Shown here in pieces: positions 1-7,035 of a stretch of 24,222 nt of DNA (its first letter is position 1; the number at the start of each line of letters is the position of its first letter). The stretch spans positions 1-24,222 of the forward strand of contig JADIML010000018.1 of assembly GCA_017694765.1 (NCBI GenBank), in the 5' to 3' direction. The notes beneath the pieces were generated by a model, which saw only the letters and a list, made by a program, of their open reading frames with translations, was not told the DNA's origin and made no database searches. The stretch is from Candidatus Scybalomonas excrementavium. GTDB taxonomy: Bacteria > Bacillota > Clostridia > Lachnospirales > Lachnospiraceae. A program made the translations under genes and the position numbers.

Positions 1-153
1 AAGAAGCAAATTGCTGCACAAACTGTGACTTACTAGGGAATGTGCTTTACTAAAAGCAACTTAACGGCGCAAAGAGTGAGGCTATCCACTTTATTCTGGC
101 TTATCTCTAAACACCATAATCTGATCCCATCATCATATACGACCACACTCTTT

Positions 154-167
154 TGTATATTTATACT
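154..167. promoter_or_regulatory. Candidate ARG box 1 (ArgR operator)
   Basis: TGTATATTTATACT matches the imperfect palindrome TGNAT-N4-ATNCA at all but the last base. This is the core of the Firmicutes ArgR/AhrC operator. It lies about 235 bases upstream of argH and has the same outer half-site as the better match at 243-256. Binding is inferred, and an AT-rich background raises the chance of a coincidental match. Confidence 0.35.
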
Positions 168-220
168 ATATATCCAATTATTTATTCACGCTTTTTTATC
201 ACTTTTTGCCTATTTCTATT

Positions 221-250
221 TTGTATATTTTATCGTATAATTTGTATAAA
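221..250 (+). promoter_or_regulatory. Candidate argH promoter
   Basis: Two overlapping readings exist. In one, TTGTAT (221-226) and TATAAA (245-250) are separated by 18 bp. In the other, a perfect TATAAT (236-241) has only a poor -35. Either way the core promoter abuts or overlaps the palindrome at 243-256, the layout expected for repression by ArgR. The leader to the argH start would be about 150 nt. Confidence 0.4.
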
Positions 251-256
251 AATACA
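243..256. promoter_or_regulatory. Candidate ARG box 2 (ArgR operator)
   Basis: TGTATAAAAATACA is a 14-bp palindrome (5-bp arms around a 4-bp AT centre) that fits the ARG box core TGNAT-N4-ATNCA at every fixed position. It overlaps the predicted -10 or transcription start of argH, an arginine biosynthesis gene, so repression by arginine-bound ArgR/AhrC is a specific inference. The regulator gene is not in the window. Confidence 0.55.
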
Positions 257-402
257 TTTTTCTTTACAAAGAATGATAACAAGTATTGATATTTTTACGT
301 CTCATACTTCTAATACATCATTTTTGTATTGAGAATAAACTTACATAATCAACGAGAAGTTTTACTTCTTTTAGCAATCTAAGAAAGAAAAGAGGAAAAA
401 AT

Positions 403-1785
403 ATGGCACAATTATGGGGAGGACGTTTTACTAAAGAAACGGACCAGCTTGTTTACAATTTTAATGCATCGATTTCATTTGATCAGGTGTTTTATCGCCA
501 AGATATTGCAGGTAGCATTGCTCACGTTACTATGCTTGCAAAAGTTGGTATTTTGACAGATACAGAAAAAACGCAAATCATTAACGGTCTTACTAGTATT
601 TTAGAAGATATTGAAAATCAGAAGTTACCAATTACTTCTGAATATGAAGATATCCATAGTTTTGTTGAAGCTACATTGATTGATAGAATTGGAGATGTTG
701 GAAAAAAACTGCATACTGGTAGAAGCCGAAATGATCAAGTGGCTTTAGATATGAAATTATATACACGAGATGAAATAAAAAACATACAAACACTTATTTA
801 TGAACTTATGCAAACACTTCATAAACTTATGAATGAGCACTTGGATACTTATATGCCGGGATTTACACATCTGCAAAAGGCACAACCTGTTACTTTGGCT
901 CATCATCTTGGAGCTTATATGGAAATGTTCAAACGAGATTATAGCCGTTTAACGGATATTTATGAAAGAATGAATTACTGTCCCCTTGGCTCTGGAGCTC
1001 TCGCAGGAACAACTTACCCTCTTGATCGTGAATTAACTGCATCTTTATTAGGTTTTTATGGCCCAACTTTAAATAGTATGGATTCTGTATCCGATCGAGA
1101 CTACATCATTGAACTACTTTCTTCTTGTTCTACAATTATGATGCACTTAAGTCGATTTTCTGAAGAAGTGATTATTTGGAATTCCAATGAATATAGTTTT
1201 ATCGAATTAGATGATAGCTATAGCACTGGAAGCTCCATTATGCCACAAAAGAAAAATCCAGATATTGCAGAATTAGTTCGTGGAAAAACAGGTCGTGTCT
1301 ATGCTGCTCTTACTCATATTTTAACGACTATGAAAGGATTACCTCTTGCTTATAATAAGGATATGCAAGAAGATAAAGAATTTACTTTTGATGCGTTAGA
1401 CACCGTAAAAAGCTGTCTTGCTCTCTTTACAGGTATGATTGCTACCTTAACTGTGAAAAAAGAAGCTATGGCAAACAGTGCAAAAAATGGCTTTACTAAT
1501 GCAACTGATGCAGCAGACTACTTAGTAAATCATGGCGTACCATTTCGTGATGCACATAGTATTATAGGACAGCTTGTTCTATTTTGCATTGAACAAAACC
1601 TTTCTCTTGACACTATGACACTCGATCAATACAAAGCAATCTGCCCTGTATTTGAAGAAGATATTTTTGAAGCAATCAGTATGAAAACTTGCGTAGAAAG
1701 AAGAAATACAATTGGTGCTCCCGGACAAGAAGCTATGAAGAAAGTTTTAAAAATGAATGAACAATATTTATCTAATCTTGTCTAA
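403..1785 (+). CDS. argH: Argininosuccinate lyase
   Basis: This enzyme catalyses the last step of arginine synthesis, cleaving argininosuccinate to arginine and fumarate in the cytoplasm. The 460-residue length is normal for the family. The N-terminus (MAQLWGGRF) is typical. The fumarase/aspartase superfamily signature GSSIMPQKKNP is at residues 276-286, with the catalytic serine in its mobile loop. The conserved blocks HTGRSRNDQ (104-112) and GFTHLQKAQP (153-162) are also present. The start is set by an AAGAGG ribosome site 7 nt upstream. No argG or other arg gene adjoins it within the window. It converges on the selenium operon across a shared terminator, and its upstream palindromes suggest ArgR control. 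The assignment is secure. Confidence 0.97.
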   Translation: MAQLWGGRFTKETDQLVYNFNASISFDQVFYRQDIAGSIAHVTMLAKVGILTDTEKTQIINGLTSILEDIENQKLPITSEYEDIHSFVEATLIDRIGDVGKKLHTGRSRNDQVALDMKLYTRDEIKNIQTLIYELMQTLHKLMNEHLDTYMPGFTHLQKAQPVTLAHHLGAYMEMFKRDYSRLTDIYERMNYCPLGSGALAGTTYPLDRELTASLLGFYGPTLNSMDSVSDRDYIIELLSSCSTIMMHLSRFSEEVIIWNSNEYSFIELDDSYSTGSSIMPQKKNPDIAELVRGKTGRVYAALTHILTTMKGLPLAYNKDMQEDKEFTFDALDTVKSCLALFTGMIATLTVKKEAMANSAKNGFTNATDAADYLVNHGVPFRDAHSIIGQLVLFCIEQNLSLDTMTLDQYKAICPVFEEDIFEAISMKTCVERRNTIGAPGQEAMKKVLKMNEQYLSNLV

Positions 1786-1928
1786 TCCAAGTACCTATTA
1801 ACTTATGATTGTAATTGGTAAGAAATCCTTCTCCTTACTGCAATTATATATCAGTGCAGCATTATTATTTTTTATATTGATAGAATAAAAATAACTCATT
1901 AAGAGAATTTTTCTATCATATAACCCCC

Positions 1929-1988
1929 AAAAAAACAAGAACGATTACAAATCATTTATTTTGATTTATATAATCGTCCTTGTTTTTT
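1929..1988. terminator. Bidirectional terminator between argH and the selenium operon
   Basis: A long inverted repeat has outer arms AAAAAACAAG and CTTGTTTTTT and inner arms ACGATTA/TAATCGT and AAATCA/TGATTT. Runs of A on one side and T on the other make it work in both directions. It serves argH (+) and the last gene of the minus-strand operon. The 140 bases between argH and this element contain only short imperfect repeats (for example 1878-1885 with 1911-1918). Confidence 0.85.
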
Positions 1989-2004
1989 AGCATTTATCCG
2001 TCAT

Positions 2005-2259
2005 TTACAAATCATTTTTTTCGATACAAGTAACTTGCTTATCTTGTATACAATATACATTATATTTCTTAATAACGCCTTGTTTCATCAAATCACTTGC
2101 CTTTTTAAAATCCTCTTCTTTTACCCGGATAGAAATTCCACAGGAATTTGAAATTTCTCTTAATGTGGGCATAATGCAAGTAGATACTCTGCACTCTAAA
2201 TATTGTTTGCTTGCAATGGCATCGTGAGTGGAATGAAACGTAAATAAATAATAACTCAT
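2005..2259 (-). CDS. DUF3343 putative Se/S carrier-like protein
   Basis: This is a small 84-residue protein with the DUF3343 pattern: a short N-terminal beta strand (YYLFTFHSTHDA), then IMPTLREISNSCGISIRV with its conserved proline and SCGI cysteine near residue 40. The family (Pfam Se_S_carrier) is described as a putative selenium or sulfur carrier related in shape to TusA. It often neighbours YedF. Here it is the last gene of the operon, 13 bp after yedF, and ends before the shared terminator. Its location supports a role in moving activated selenium, but no biochemical function has been demonstrated that I know of. Start: ATG with AAGG close upstream. Confidence 0.85.
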   Translation of the reverse strand: MSYYLFTFHSTHDAIASKQYLECRVSTCIMPTLREISNSCGISIRVKEEDFKKASDLMKQGVIKKYNVYCIQDKQVTCIEKNDL

Positions 2260-2272
2260 TTCCTTACCTTTC

Positions 2273-2878
2273 TTATAGTGTAATTACCTTAGTTGCTTTT
2301 TGCATCTTATTCACAATATCATACATATTGCTTATGGAGCCAACTTGCAGTTTCTCTGCCAAACCATAGAAATTTAGACAAGTTCCACATACAATAATAG
2401 AAACTCCCTTTTTGCTAAGCTGACCAATATGTTCGATACATTGTTCATCTTCTACAACTAATTTCACTCCAGAATTCATAAATAAAATACTTTCTGGTAA
2501 ATCATCTGACTCTAATAATGTATAGAAAAACATCTGGATTAAAGAACGACCTAATGTATGTTCCCCTTCCCCAATATAATCTTTTCCAACAAAGATACTA
2601 TAATTACCTTTTACAAAATTTTCTTGCCAAATTAGCTTATTTGCTTCCTGTTTTCTTATTACTTCTCCTCCATCTTTTAAAAAGGTTACGTAAAAATTAT
2701 CTTCTTTTTGTTCTATCTCAATGGAAAAACCTTGATTACTCGCTAATTTTTTTAAATTTTCTACTGCAATTTTATTATCTACTGCAACAATGAATCCTGT
2801 TTCTCCTTGATCCATTTCTTTTTTTGCCAATATTACAGGCATCGGACAAGCCTTTTTTAACGCGTCAATCATTTTCAT
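2273..2878 (-). CDS. yedF: Selenium metabolism protein YedF
   Basis: This two-domain protein has 201 residues. Residues 1-70 form a TusA/SirA-like domain with the CPxP motif (CPMP, cysteine 11), the site that carries persulfide in TusA relatives. Residues about 95-201 form a DsrE/DsrF-like domain with a conserved cysteine in GTCLNFYG. This architecture is the YedF family tied by phylogenetic profile to SelD. Its likely job is to hand on reduced selenium or sulfur, but the exact reaction is unknown. The SD AAAGGAAG lies 8 nt before the ATG. It sits 42 bp downstream of yqeB and 13 bp upstream of the DUF3343 gene in one operon. Confidence 0.92.
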   Translation of the reverse strand: MKMIDALKKACPMPVILAKKEMDQGETGFIVAVDNKIAVENLKKLASNQGFSIEIEQKEDNFYVTFLKDGGEVIRKQEANKLIWQENFVKGNYSIFVGKDYIGEGEHTLGRSLIQMFFYTLLESDDLPESILFMNSGVKLVVEDEQCIEHIGQLSKKGVSIIVCGTCLNFYGLAEKLQVGSISNMYDIVNKMQKATKVITL

Positions 2879-2920
2879 ATGTCTAACTTCCTTTCTTACT
2901 TTTTATCCTGTTTCTCTATC

Positions 2921-3730
2921 CTATTTTCTATCCAATTTATTTTTTTCAAAAGAAGTATAGGATAAAATTGCCTCTAACACACCACCACCGATACTTCTCG
3001 CTTTATCAGATATAGAAAAGCAATGTTCTTTCTCACATCTTGGATCAATATCTCCCGATTTCATCCCTTTTGTTACGATGACACCTTCTTGTAACATACC
3101 ACGTACAATTCCAGTGATGAGAGCATAAATTGGTTCTTCCCCTGAATAAGCGACCAAATCTCCTTGTTGAACAAGATCCCCAATTTGTGCAACTGGTCGA
3201 AATATACCATCTGCAGTGGCACGAATAATTCTCTCTACTGTATATCCACCTATATTTCCCGGAATACCAGTATTTGGAATTGCAGTTCCTTCTTCTATGA
3301 CACGTCCCAAATAATGACCTCTCTTTGTTTCCACGACTTTATGACAATCTTTTCCTACAAAAAACCCCGGTCCAACACCGATTACAAGTGGTGCATCTTC
3401 CATAGAGGTATTCAAATTTTTCTTCGCTAAAATAGCATCAACAACAACCTCTGGTTTCCACTGCTTTACAATATGAGCTTCTGGATCCACAAGAACTGGT
3501 ATATTTCCCTCTTCTAAAATCGTTTCTACTTCTTCAAAAGAATTGGCTCTCTTTGCAAGGAGCCCTTCTACCTTTGCTTCTTGTTCATAAATCGCTCTTG
3601 AAAATGCAACCGTTCGTCTTACTGCTGTCGGTATTTCTAAATCAGTCATAATAACAAGAAACCCACTTTTTCTTAATCTTGCACCAATACCTGTTGCTAA
3701 ATCTCCTGCTCCCTTAATTACTACTTTCAT
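2921..3730 (-). CDS. yqeB: Selenium-dependent molybdenum hydroxylase system protein YqeB (EF2563 family)
   Basis: This 269-residue protein belongs to the YqeB/EF2563 family, found in genomes with selenium-dependent molybdenum hydroxylases. It starts with a Rossmann-like glycine-rich segment (IKGAGDLATGIG, residues 4-15), as in XdhC-related proteins. It also carries the conserved GPGFFVGKDCH and GNIGGYTVERI blocks. It probably takes part in inserting or maturing the labile selenium of the hydroxylase cofactor, and its biochemistry is not settled. The reading frame begins inside the end of yqeC, about 17 bp overlapping, which implies translational coupling. An in-frame TTG one codon upstream (3733) is the alternative start. 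The SD GGAAGGAG is 11 nt from the TTG and 14 nt from the ATG, so the choice is uncertain. Confidence 0.92.
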   Translation of the reverse strand: MKVVIKGAGDLATGIGARLRKSGFLVIMTDLEIPTAVRRTVAFSRAIYEQEAKVEGLLAKRANSFEEVETILEEGNIPVLVDPEAHIVKQWKPEVVVDAILAKKNLNTSMEDAPLVIGVGPGFFVGKDCHKVVETKRGHYLGRVIEEGTAIPNTGIPGNIGGYTVERIIRATADGIFRPVAQIGDLVQQGDLVAYSGEEPIYALITGIVRGMLQEGVIVTKGMKSGDIDPRCEKEHCFSISDKARSIGGGVLEAILSYTSFEKNKLDRK

Positions 3731-4466
3731 CAATGTTTTCCATACTCCTTCCTGTTATTAAAACTTGTTCTATTCCTCGCTCTTGTAACAAGTGTCCAAG
3801 TTTTATAGCTTGTTCCATTCGTTCTTTTGTATCCACTTTTTGAATGACTGGTACAAAGCGTGCCGTTTCTATCTGCTTTTGCAGTGCTTTTGGACTGGTA
3901 TAAATTCGAACCATATCTTCCAAAGTAATCAAACTATCTTCCTTTTTTTGTAAAAACTGACAAACTAACTCCTTTCGATGACAGACTTGTCCAATCGGTT
4001 TATGAAGAGCATCAATTCCTTGTATTCCAAGAACTATCGTTGTTTCCTTTGGTATCACTGGTTCTGTATCATTTGGAACTTTAGTAGGTAATCCTTTTGA
4101 GCCATCCGCTTCTATGAATACAATTGGATATTTCTCTAGTAACTTCCTCTGAAATTCTTTCGATACTCCTGTCATTTTTCCAAATTTCCATGGTAAGGCA
4201 ACTGTTATAATCCCCTTTGCTTCTTCTACAAGCTCCATAGACTCTTCTTCAATTATAACTCCATAATCAGGCTTAAAGATTTTCGTTGTTGTAAGACAAA
4301 TGACTTTTTTTTGTTGTTTCGATACCTCCAACGCTAACTCTTTTATCAACGTTGTCTTTCCACCACCACCTACTGCACAAATACACTGTGGTTTTGCCAT
4401 ATCAAAAGAAAGCCCTTCTATCAGACTTTCATATTCTTTCTTTTTAATTGGATCAAATACAAACAT
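3714..4466 (-). CDS. yqeC: Selenium cofactor biosynthesis protein YqeC
   Basis: This 250-residue P-loop protein is first in its operon. The nucleotide-binding loop GGGGKTT is at residues 33-39. A probable Walker B segment, IVFIEADGSKGLPTK, follows in the middle of the protein. These are hallmarks of the YqeC family, a putative selenium-dependent hydroxylase accessory protein found with YqeB and SelD. A nucleotide-driven step in cofactor assembly is inferred, and the substrate is unknown. The start is well defined by AGGAGG 5 nt before the ATG. The 3' end overlaps the start of yqeB. A strong extended -10 promoter lies about 75 bp upstream. Confidence 0.92.
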   Translation of the reverse strand: MFVFDPIKKKEYESLIEGLSFDMAKPQCICAVGGGGKTTLIKELALEVSKQQKKVICLTTTKIFKPDYGVIIEEESMELVEEAKGIITVALPWKFGKMTGVSKEFQRKLLEKYPIVFIEADGSKGLPTKVPNDTEPVIPKETTIVLGIQGIDALHKPIGQVCHRKELVCQFLQKKEDSLITLEDMVRIYTSPKALQKQIETARFVPVIQKVDTKERMEQAIKLGHLLQERGIEQVLITGRSMENIDESSN

Positions 4467-4537
4467 ATGATCCTCCTTATGTTTTCTATTATCTTTTTTA
4501 TAAAATACGAATCTCTATTTTTCATATCCTACTACAA

Positions 4538-4565
4538 ATTATACCATGTTCTCTTTCTTTTCCAA
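4538..4565 (-). promoter_or_regulatory. SigA-type promoter of the yqeC-yqeB-yedF-DUF3343 operon
   Basis: Reading the minus strand, TTGGAA and a perfect TATAAT are separated by 16 bp, and the -10 is extended (TGGTATAAT). The predicted start near 4530 leaves a leader of about 65 nt to yqeC. No terminator, riboswitch or other structured leader is obvious. The divergent selD has no equally good promoter in the same 249-bp gap. Confidence 0.75.
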
Positions 4566-4715
4566 GTTCTTTTCGAAAGGATCTCGCTTTTCTTGTTATT
4601 TTGTGAGAAAATAAGAAAGAAATATTGTATTTCGATTTTCTAAAACAAATATTTCTAATACCAAACATAACAAATAAAGATAAAAATAATACGATGATAG
4701 ATTGGAGGTATTCTT

Positions 4716-5750
4716 ATGAGCAATATAAAACTTACTACAATGACAAAAACATCTGGTTGTGCTGCTAAAATTGGTCCTGCTATTTTAGAAGGTATTCTTA
4801 GCTCTCTTCCTAAATTCCATGATGAAAATCTATTAGTTGGATTTGAGACAAGTGATGATGCTTGTGTTTATAAAGTTACAGACGACATCGTTGCCATACA
4901 AACCGTTGACTTTTTTCCACCAATGGTAGATGATCCTTATACATTTGGACAAATAGCTGCTGCCAATGCGCTTAGTGATATTTATGCAATGGGTGGAAAT
5001 CCTGCAACTGCTATGAATCTTCTATGCTTTCCATCTTGTTCTGATTTTGATGCGATGAAAGAAATTTTAGCTGGAGGTTATTCTAAAGTAAAAGAAGCCA
5101 ATGCAGTGATTGCAGGAGGACATACCATTGCCGATCCAACTCCAAAATATGGTCTTTGTGTGACAGGTTTTGCTCATCCAAATGAAATTTTAACAAATAG
5201 TAATGCAAAACCTGGTGATGTTCTTATTTTAACAAAACCAATCGGTGTTGGTATTATGAATACAGCTTGTAAAGCGGAACTCTTATCCGAACAACAAATT
5301 CAAACGATTTCTACCAATATGGCAACTCTTAATAAGTATGCCAAAGAATGTACAAAAGATTTGACGGTTCATGCTTGTACCGATGTCACAGGATTTAGTC
5401 TTATGGGGCATAGTTATGAAATGGCCTCTGGGAGCGAGCAAACGATTGCTTTATACACAGATAAAATCCCTCTTTACGAAGAAGCACTTACTTTTGCTTC
5501 TATGGGAATTCTTCCAGAAGGCATGTATCATAATCAAGAATATTTATCTGGAAAGTTTCAGATGCTACATCCAATTCCTCAAAATCTTCTCGATGTGTTA
5601 ATGGATCCTCAGACTTCTGGTGGATTGCTCTTATCTATGCCTGAAAAAGATGCCAAAGAATATATCTCTCGTATGGAACTTTACTCCCCTTATGTGAGAA
5701 TTATTGGCGATGTTCGTCCAAAGGAAGAACTATCTCTTTACTTAATTTAG
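4716..5750 (+). CDS. selD: Selenide, water dikinase (selenophosphate synthetase)
   Basis: SelD makes selenophosphate from selenide and ATP, the selenium donor for Sec-tRNA, mnm5Se2U tRNA and the labile hydroxylase cofactor. The 344-residue length is normal. The catalytic pair is cysteine 15 and lysine 18 (SGCAAKIGP). The cysteine is encoded by TGT, so this is not the selenocysteine form of the enzyme. The ATP-site blocks TSDDA, ANALSDIYAMGG and AGGHT, plus the C-terminal DPQTSGGLL, are intact. The start has GGAGG 7 nt upstream. It is divergent from yqeC and is followed by pta on the same strand. No clear terminator separates it from pta. With no Sec machinery nearby, the context points to the hydroxylase pathway. 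Confidence 0.96.
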   Translation: MSNIKLTTMTKTSGCAAKIGPAILEGILSSLPKFHDENLLVGFETSDDACVYKVTDDIVAIQTVDFFPPMVDDPYTFGQIAAANALSDIYAMGGNPATAMNLLCFPSCSDFDAMKEILAGGYSKVKEANAVIAGGHTIADPTPKYGLCVTGFAHPNEILTNSNAKPGDVLILTKPIGVGIMNTACKAELLSEQQIQTISTNMATLNKYAKECTKDLTVHACTDVTGFSLMGHSYEMASGSEQTIALYTDKIPLYEEALTFASMGILPEGMYHNQEYLSGKFQMLHPIPQNLLDVLMDPQTSGGLLLSMPEKDAKEYISRMELYSPYVRIIGDVRPKEELSLYLI

Positions 5751-5853
5751 GAAATTTCAAAAAATCCAAATGTATTTTCCTATTCACTTGTATTTTAAAT
5801 TGTATTTTTTCCGATACACATCTTTGTTAAATTTTTAATTATTAGTAGAACAA

Positions 5854-5923
5854 TTGCAATATTTAAAAAATGTGGTAAAGTATAAATAGTTCATTTTTGC
5901 ATACAAAATACAGCGTATTGCAA
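5854..5923 (+). promoter_or_regulatory. Candidate pta promoter and leader hairpin
   Basis: TTGCAA (5854-5859) and TAAAGT (5876-5881) are 16 bp apart and could form a promoter. Downstream, TTGCATAC (5897-5904) and GTATTGCAA (5915-5923) form a hairpin with a one-base bulge, ending 10 bases before the strong SD of pta. Other promoter readings are possible in this AT-rich DNA. Confidence 0.3.
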
Positions 5924-5949
5924 CTATACATTTAAGGAGGAATTTTAGA

Positions 5950-6948
5950 ATGAATAACATGACTGGTTTCAGCATTATGATTGAAAAACTTAAAAAAAGT
6001 CCAAAAACTATCGTATTTACAGAAGGTACCGATCCTAGAATTTTAGAAGCAACTTCACGTTTATTAGCTGCTAGTTTCTTAAAACCAATTTTAGTTGGTA
6101 AGAAAGAAGAAGTAGAACGTGCAGCAGAACAATACGGATTTAATATTCGTGGTGGTGAAATTGTAGATCCAAACAACTTTGATAAAATGGAAGAAATGAT
6201 TGATCTTTTCTGTGAACTTCGTAAAAGCAAAGGTGTTACAAGAGAAGAAGCTCGTGAAGCATTAAGCAAAGGAAATAACTTTGGTACTATGCTTGTAAAA
6301 ATGGGATATGCAGATGCTTTACTTGGTGGCGCTACTTATTCAACAGCAGATACTGTTCGCCCAGCTCTTCAGCTTATTAAAACAAAACCTGGTTCTAGCG
6401 TTGTATCTTCTTGCTTTATCTTAGTTCGCCCTTCTGCTACTGGTGACAACGAAGTATTAGCAATGGGTGACTGTGCAATTAATATTAAACCAACTGAAGA
6501 TCAACTTGTAGAAATCGCTCAGGCAACAGCAGAATGTGGTAGAGTATTTGGTATCGATCCAAAAGTTGCTTTCTTAAGCTATTCTACACTTGGTTCTGGT
6601 AAAGGAGAAGACGTAGATAAAATGCGTAATGCTGCTGCAAAAGCAAAAGCATTATATCCAAACCTTGCGATTGAAGGAGAAATTCAGTTTGATGCTGCTG
6701 TATCTCCACGTGTTGCAAAGACAAAATGTCCAAATAGTGAAGTAGCTGGACATGCTAATGTATTCGTATTCCCAGATATTAACGCTGGTAACATCGGTTA
6801 TAAAATTGCACAACGTCTTGGTAACTTTGAAGCATATGGTCCAATCCTTTTAGGTCTAAATGCACCAATTAACGATTTATCTCGTGGATGTAATGCAGAA
6901 GAAGTTTATTCTATGGCTATTATTACTGCTGCTTTAGTAGAAAACTAA
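5950..6948 (+). CDS. pta: Phosphate acetyltransferase
   Basis: This enzyme interconverts acetyl-CoA and acetyl phosphate in fermentative acetate formation. At 332 residues it is the short form with only the catalytic PTA_PTB domain. Recognisable blocks are VFTEGTDPRILEA near the N-terminus, FLSYSTLGSGKGEDVDKM, EGEIQFDAAVSP, and the C-terminal VFVFPDINAGNIGYKIAQRLG. A phosphate butyryltransferase is less likely given the last two blocks. AAGGAGG lies 9 nt before the ATG, a strong ribosome site that fits a highly expressed central-metabolism gene. The usual partner ackA is not next to it. The neighbour downstream is a convergent cysteine desulfurase, so pta appears monocistronic or co-read with selD. 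Confidence 0.95.
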   Translation: MNNMTGFSIMIEKLKKSPKTIVFTEGTDPRILEATSRLLAASFLKPILVGKKEEVERAAEQYGFNIRGGEIVDPNNFDKMEEMIDLFCELRKSKGVTREEAREALSKGNNFGTMLVKMGYADALLGGATYSTADTVRPALQLIKTKPGSSVVSSCFILVRPSATGDNEVLAMGDCAINIKPTEDQLVEIAQATAECGRVFGIDPKVAFLSYSTLGSGKGEDVDKMRNAAAKAKALYPNLAIEGEIQFDAAVSPRVAKTKCPNSEVAGHANVFVFPDINAGNIGYKIAQRLGNFEAYGPILLGLNAPINDLSRGCNAEEVYSMAIITAALVEN

Positions 6949-6961
6949 TCATTTTTTCATA

Positions 6962-7016
6962 AATAAAAACACGTATTGTTTCGAATTTTACACTCTTTCC
7001 AATACGTGTTTTTATT
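6962..7016. terminator. Bidirectional terminator between pta and the cysteine desulfurase gene
   Basis: A perfect 17-bp inverted repeat (6962-6978 with 7000-7016) has a 21-nt loop. The GC-bearing core ACGTATTG/CAATACGT is flanked by A-run and T-run ends, so it ends transcripts from both sides. It lies 13 bp past the pta stop and 19 bp past the stop of the convergent gene. Confidence 0.9.
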
Positions 7017-7035
7017 TTTTCTATATAGAAATCAT

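Larger units (their letters stand above)
1..402. other. Left-edge region upstream of argH, no gene supported
   Basis: This stretch has no convincing coding region. The first 36 bases are open in one frame and end at a TAG (34-36). They could be the tail of a gene outside the window, but nothing identifies it. The rest is very AT-rich and holds the ArgR-like palindromes and the promoter-like hexamers listed separately. A small hairpin (AGAAGT 355-360, ACTTCT 364-369, followed by Ts) lies about 35 bases before argH. It is too short to call a terminator. Confidence 0.5.

Noticed and set aside
1..36. Possible C-terminal tail of a gene ending at TAG 34-36
   Set aside because: Eleven codons at a window edge cannot be distinguished from chance and match no family I recognise.
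40..240. A 66-codon plus-strand frame upstream of argH
   Set aside because: It lacks a ribosome site, has low-complexity F/I/Y-rich composition typical of translated AT-rich spacer, and runs through the promoter and operator candidates.
4716..4770. Possible selenocysteine in SelD
   Set aside because: The catalytic position is encoded by TGT (cysteine), not TGA, and no in-frame TGA is present near it.
5835..6269. A 144-codon minus-strand frame across the pta leader and 5' end
   Set aside because: It is antisense to the well-supported pta gene, shows no family motif, and is explained as a shadow frame.
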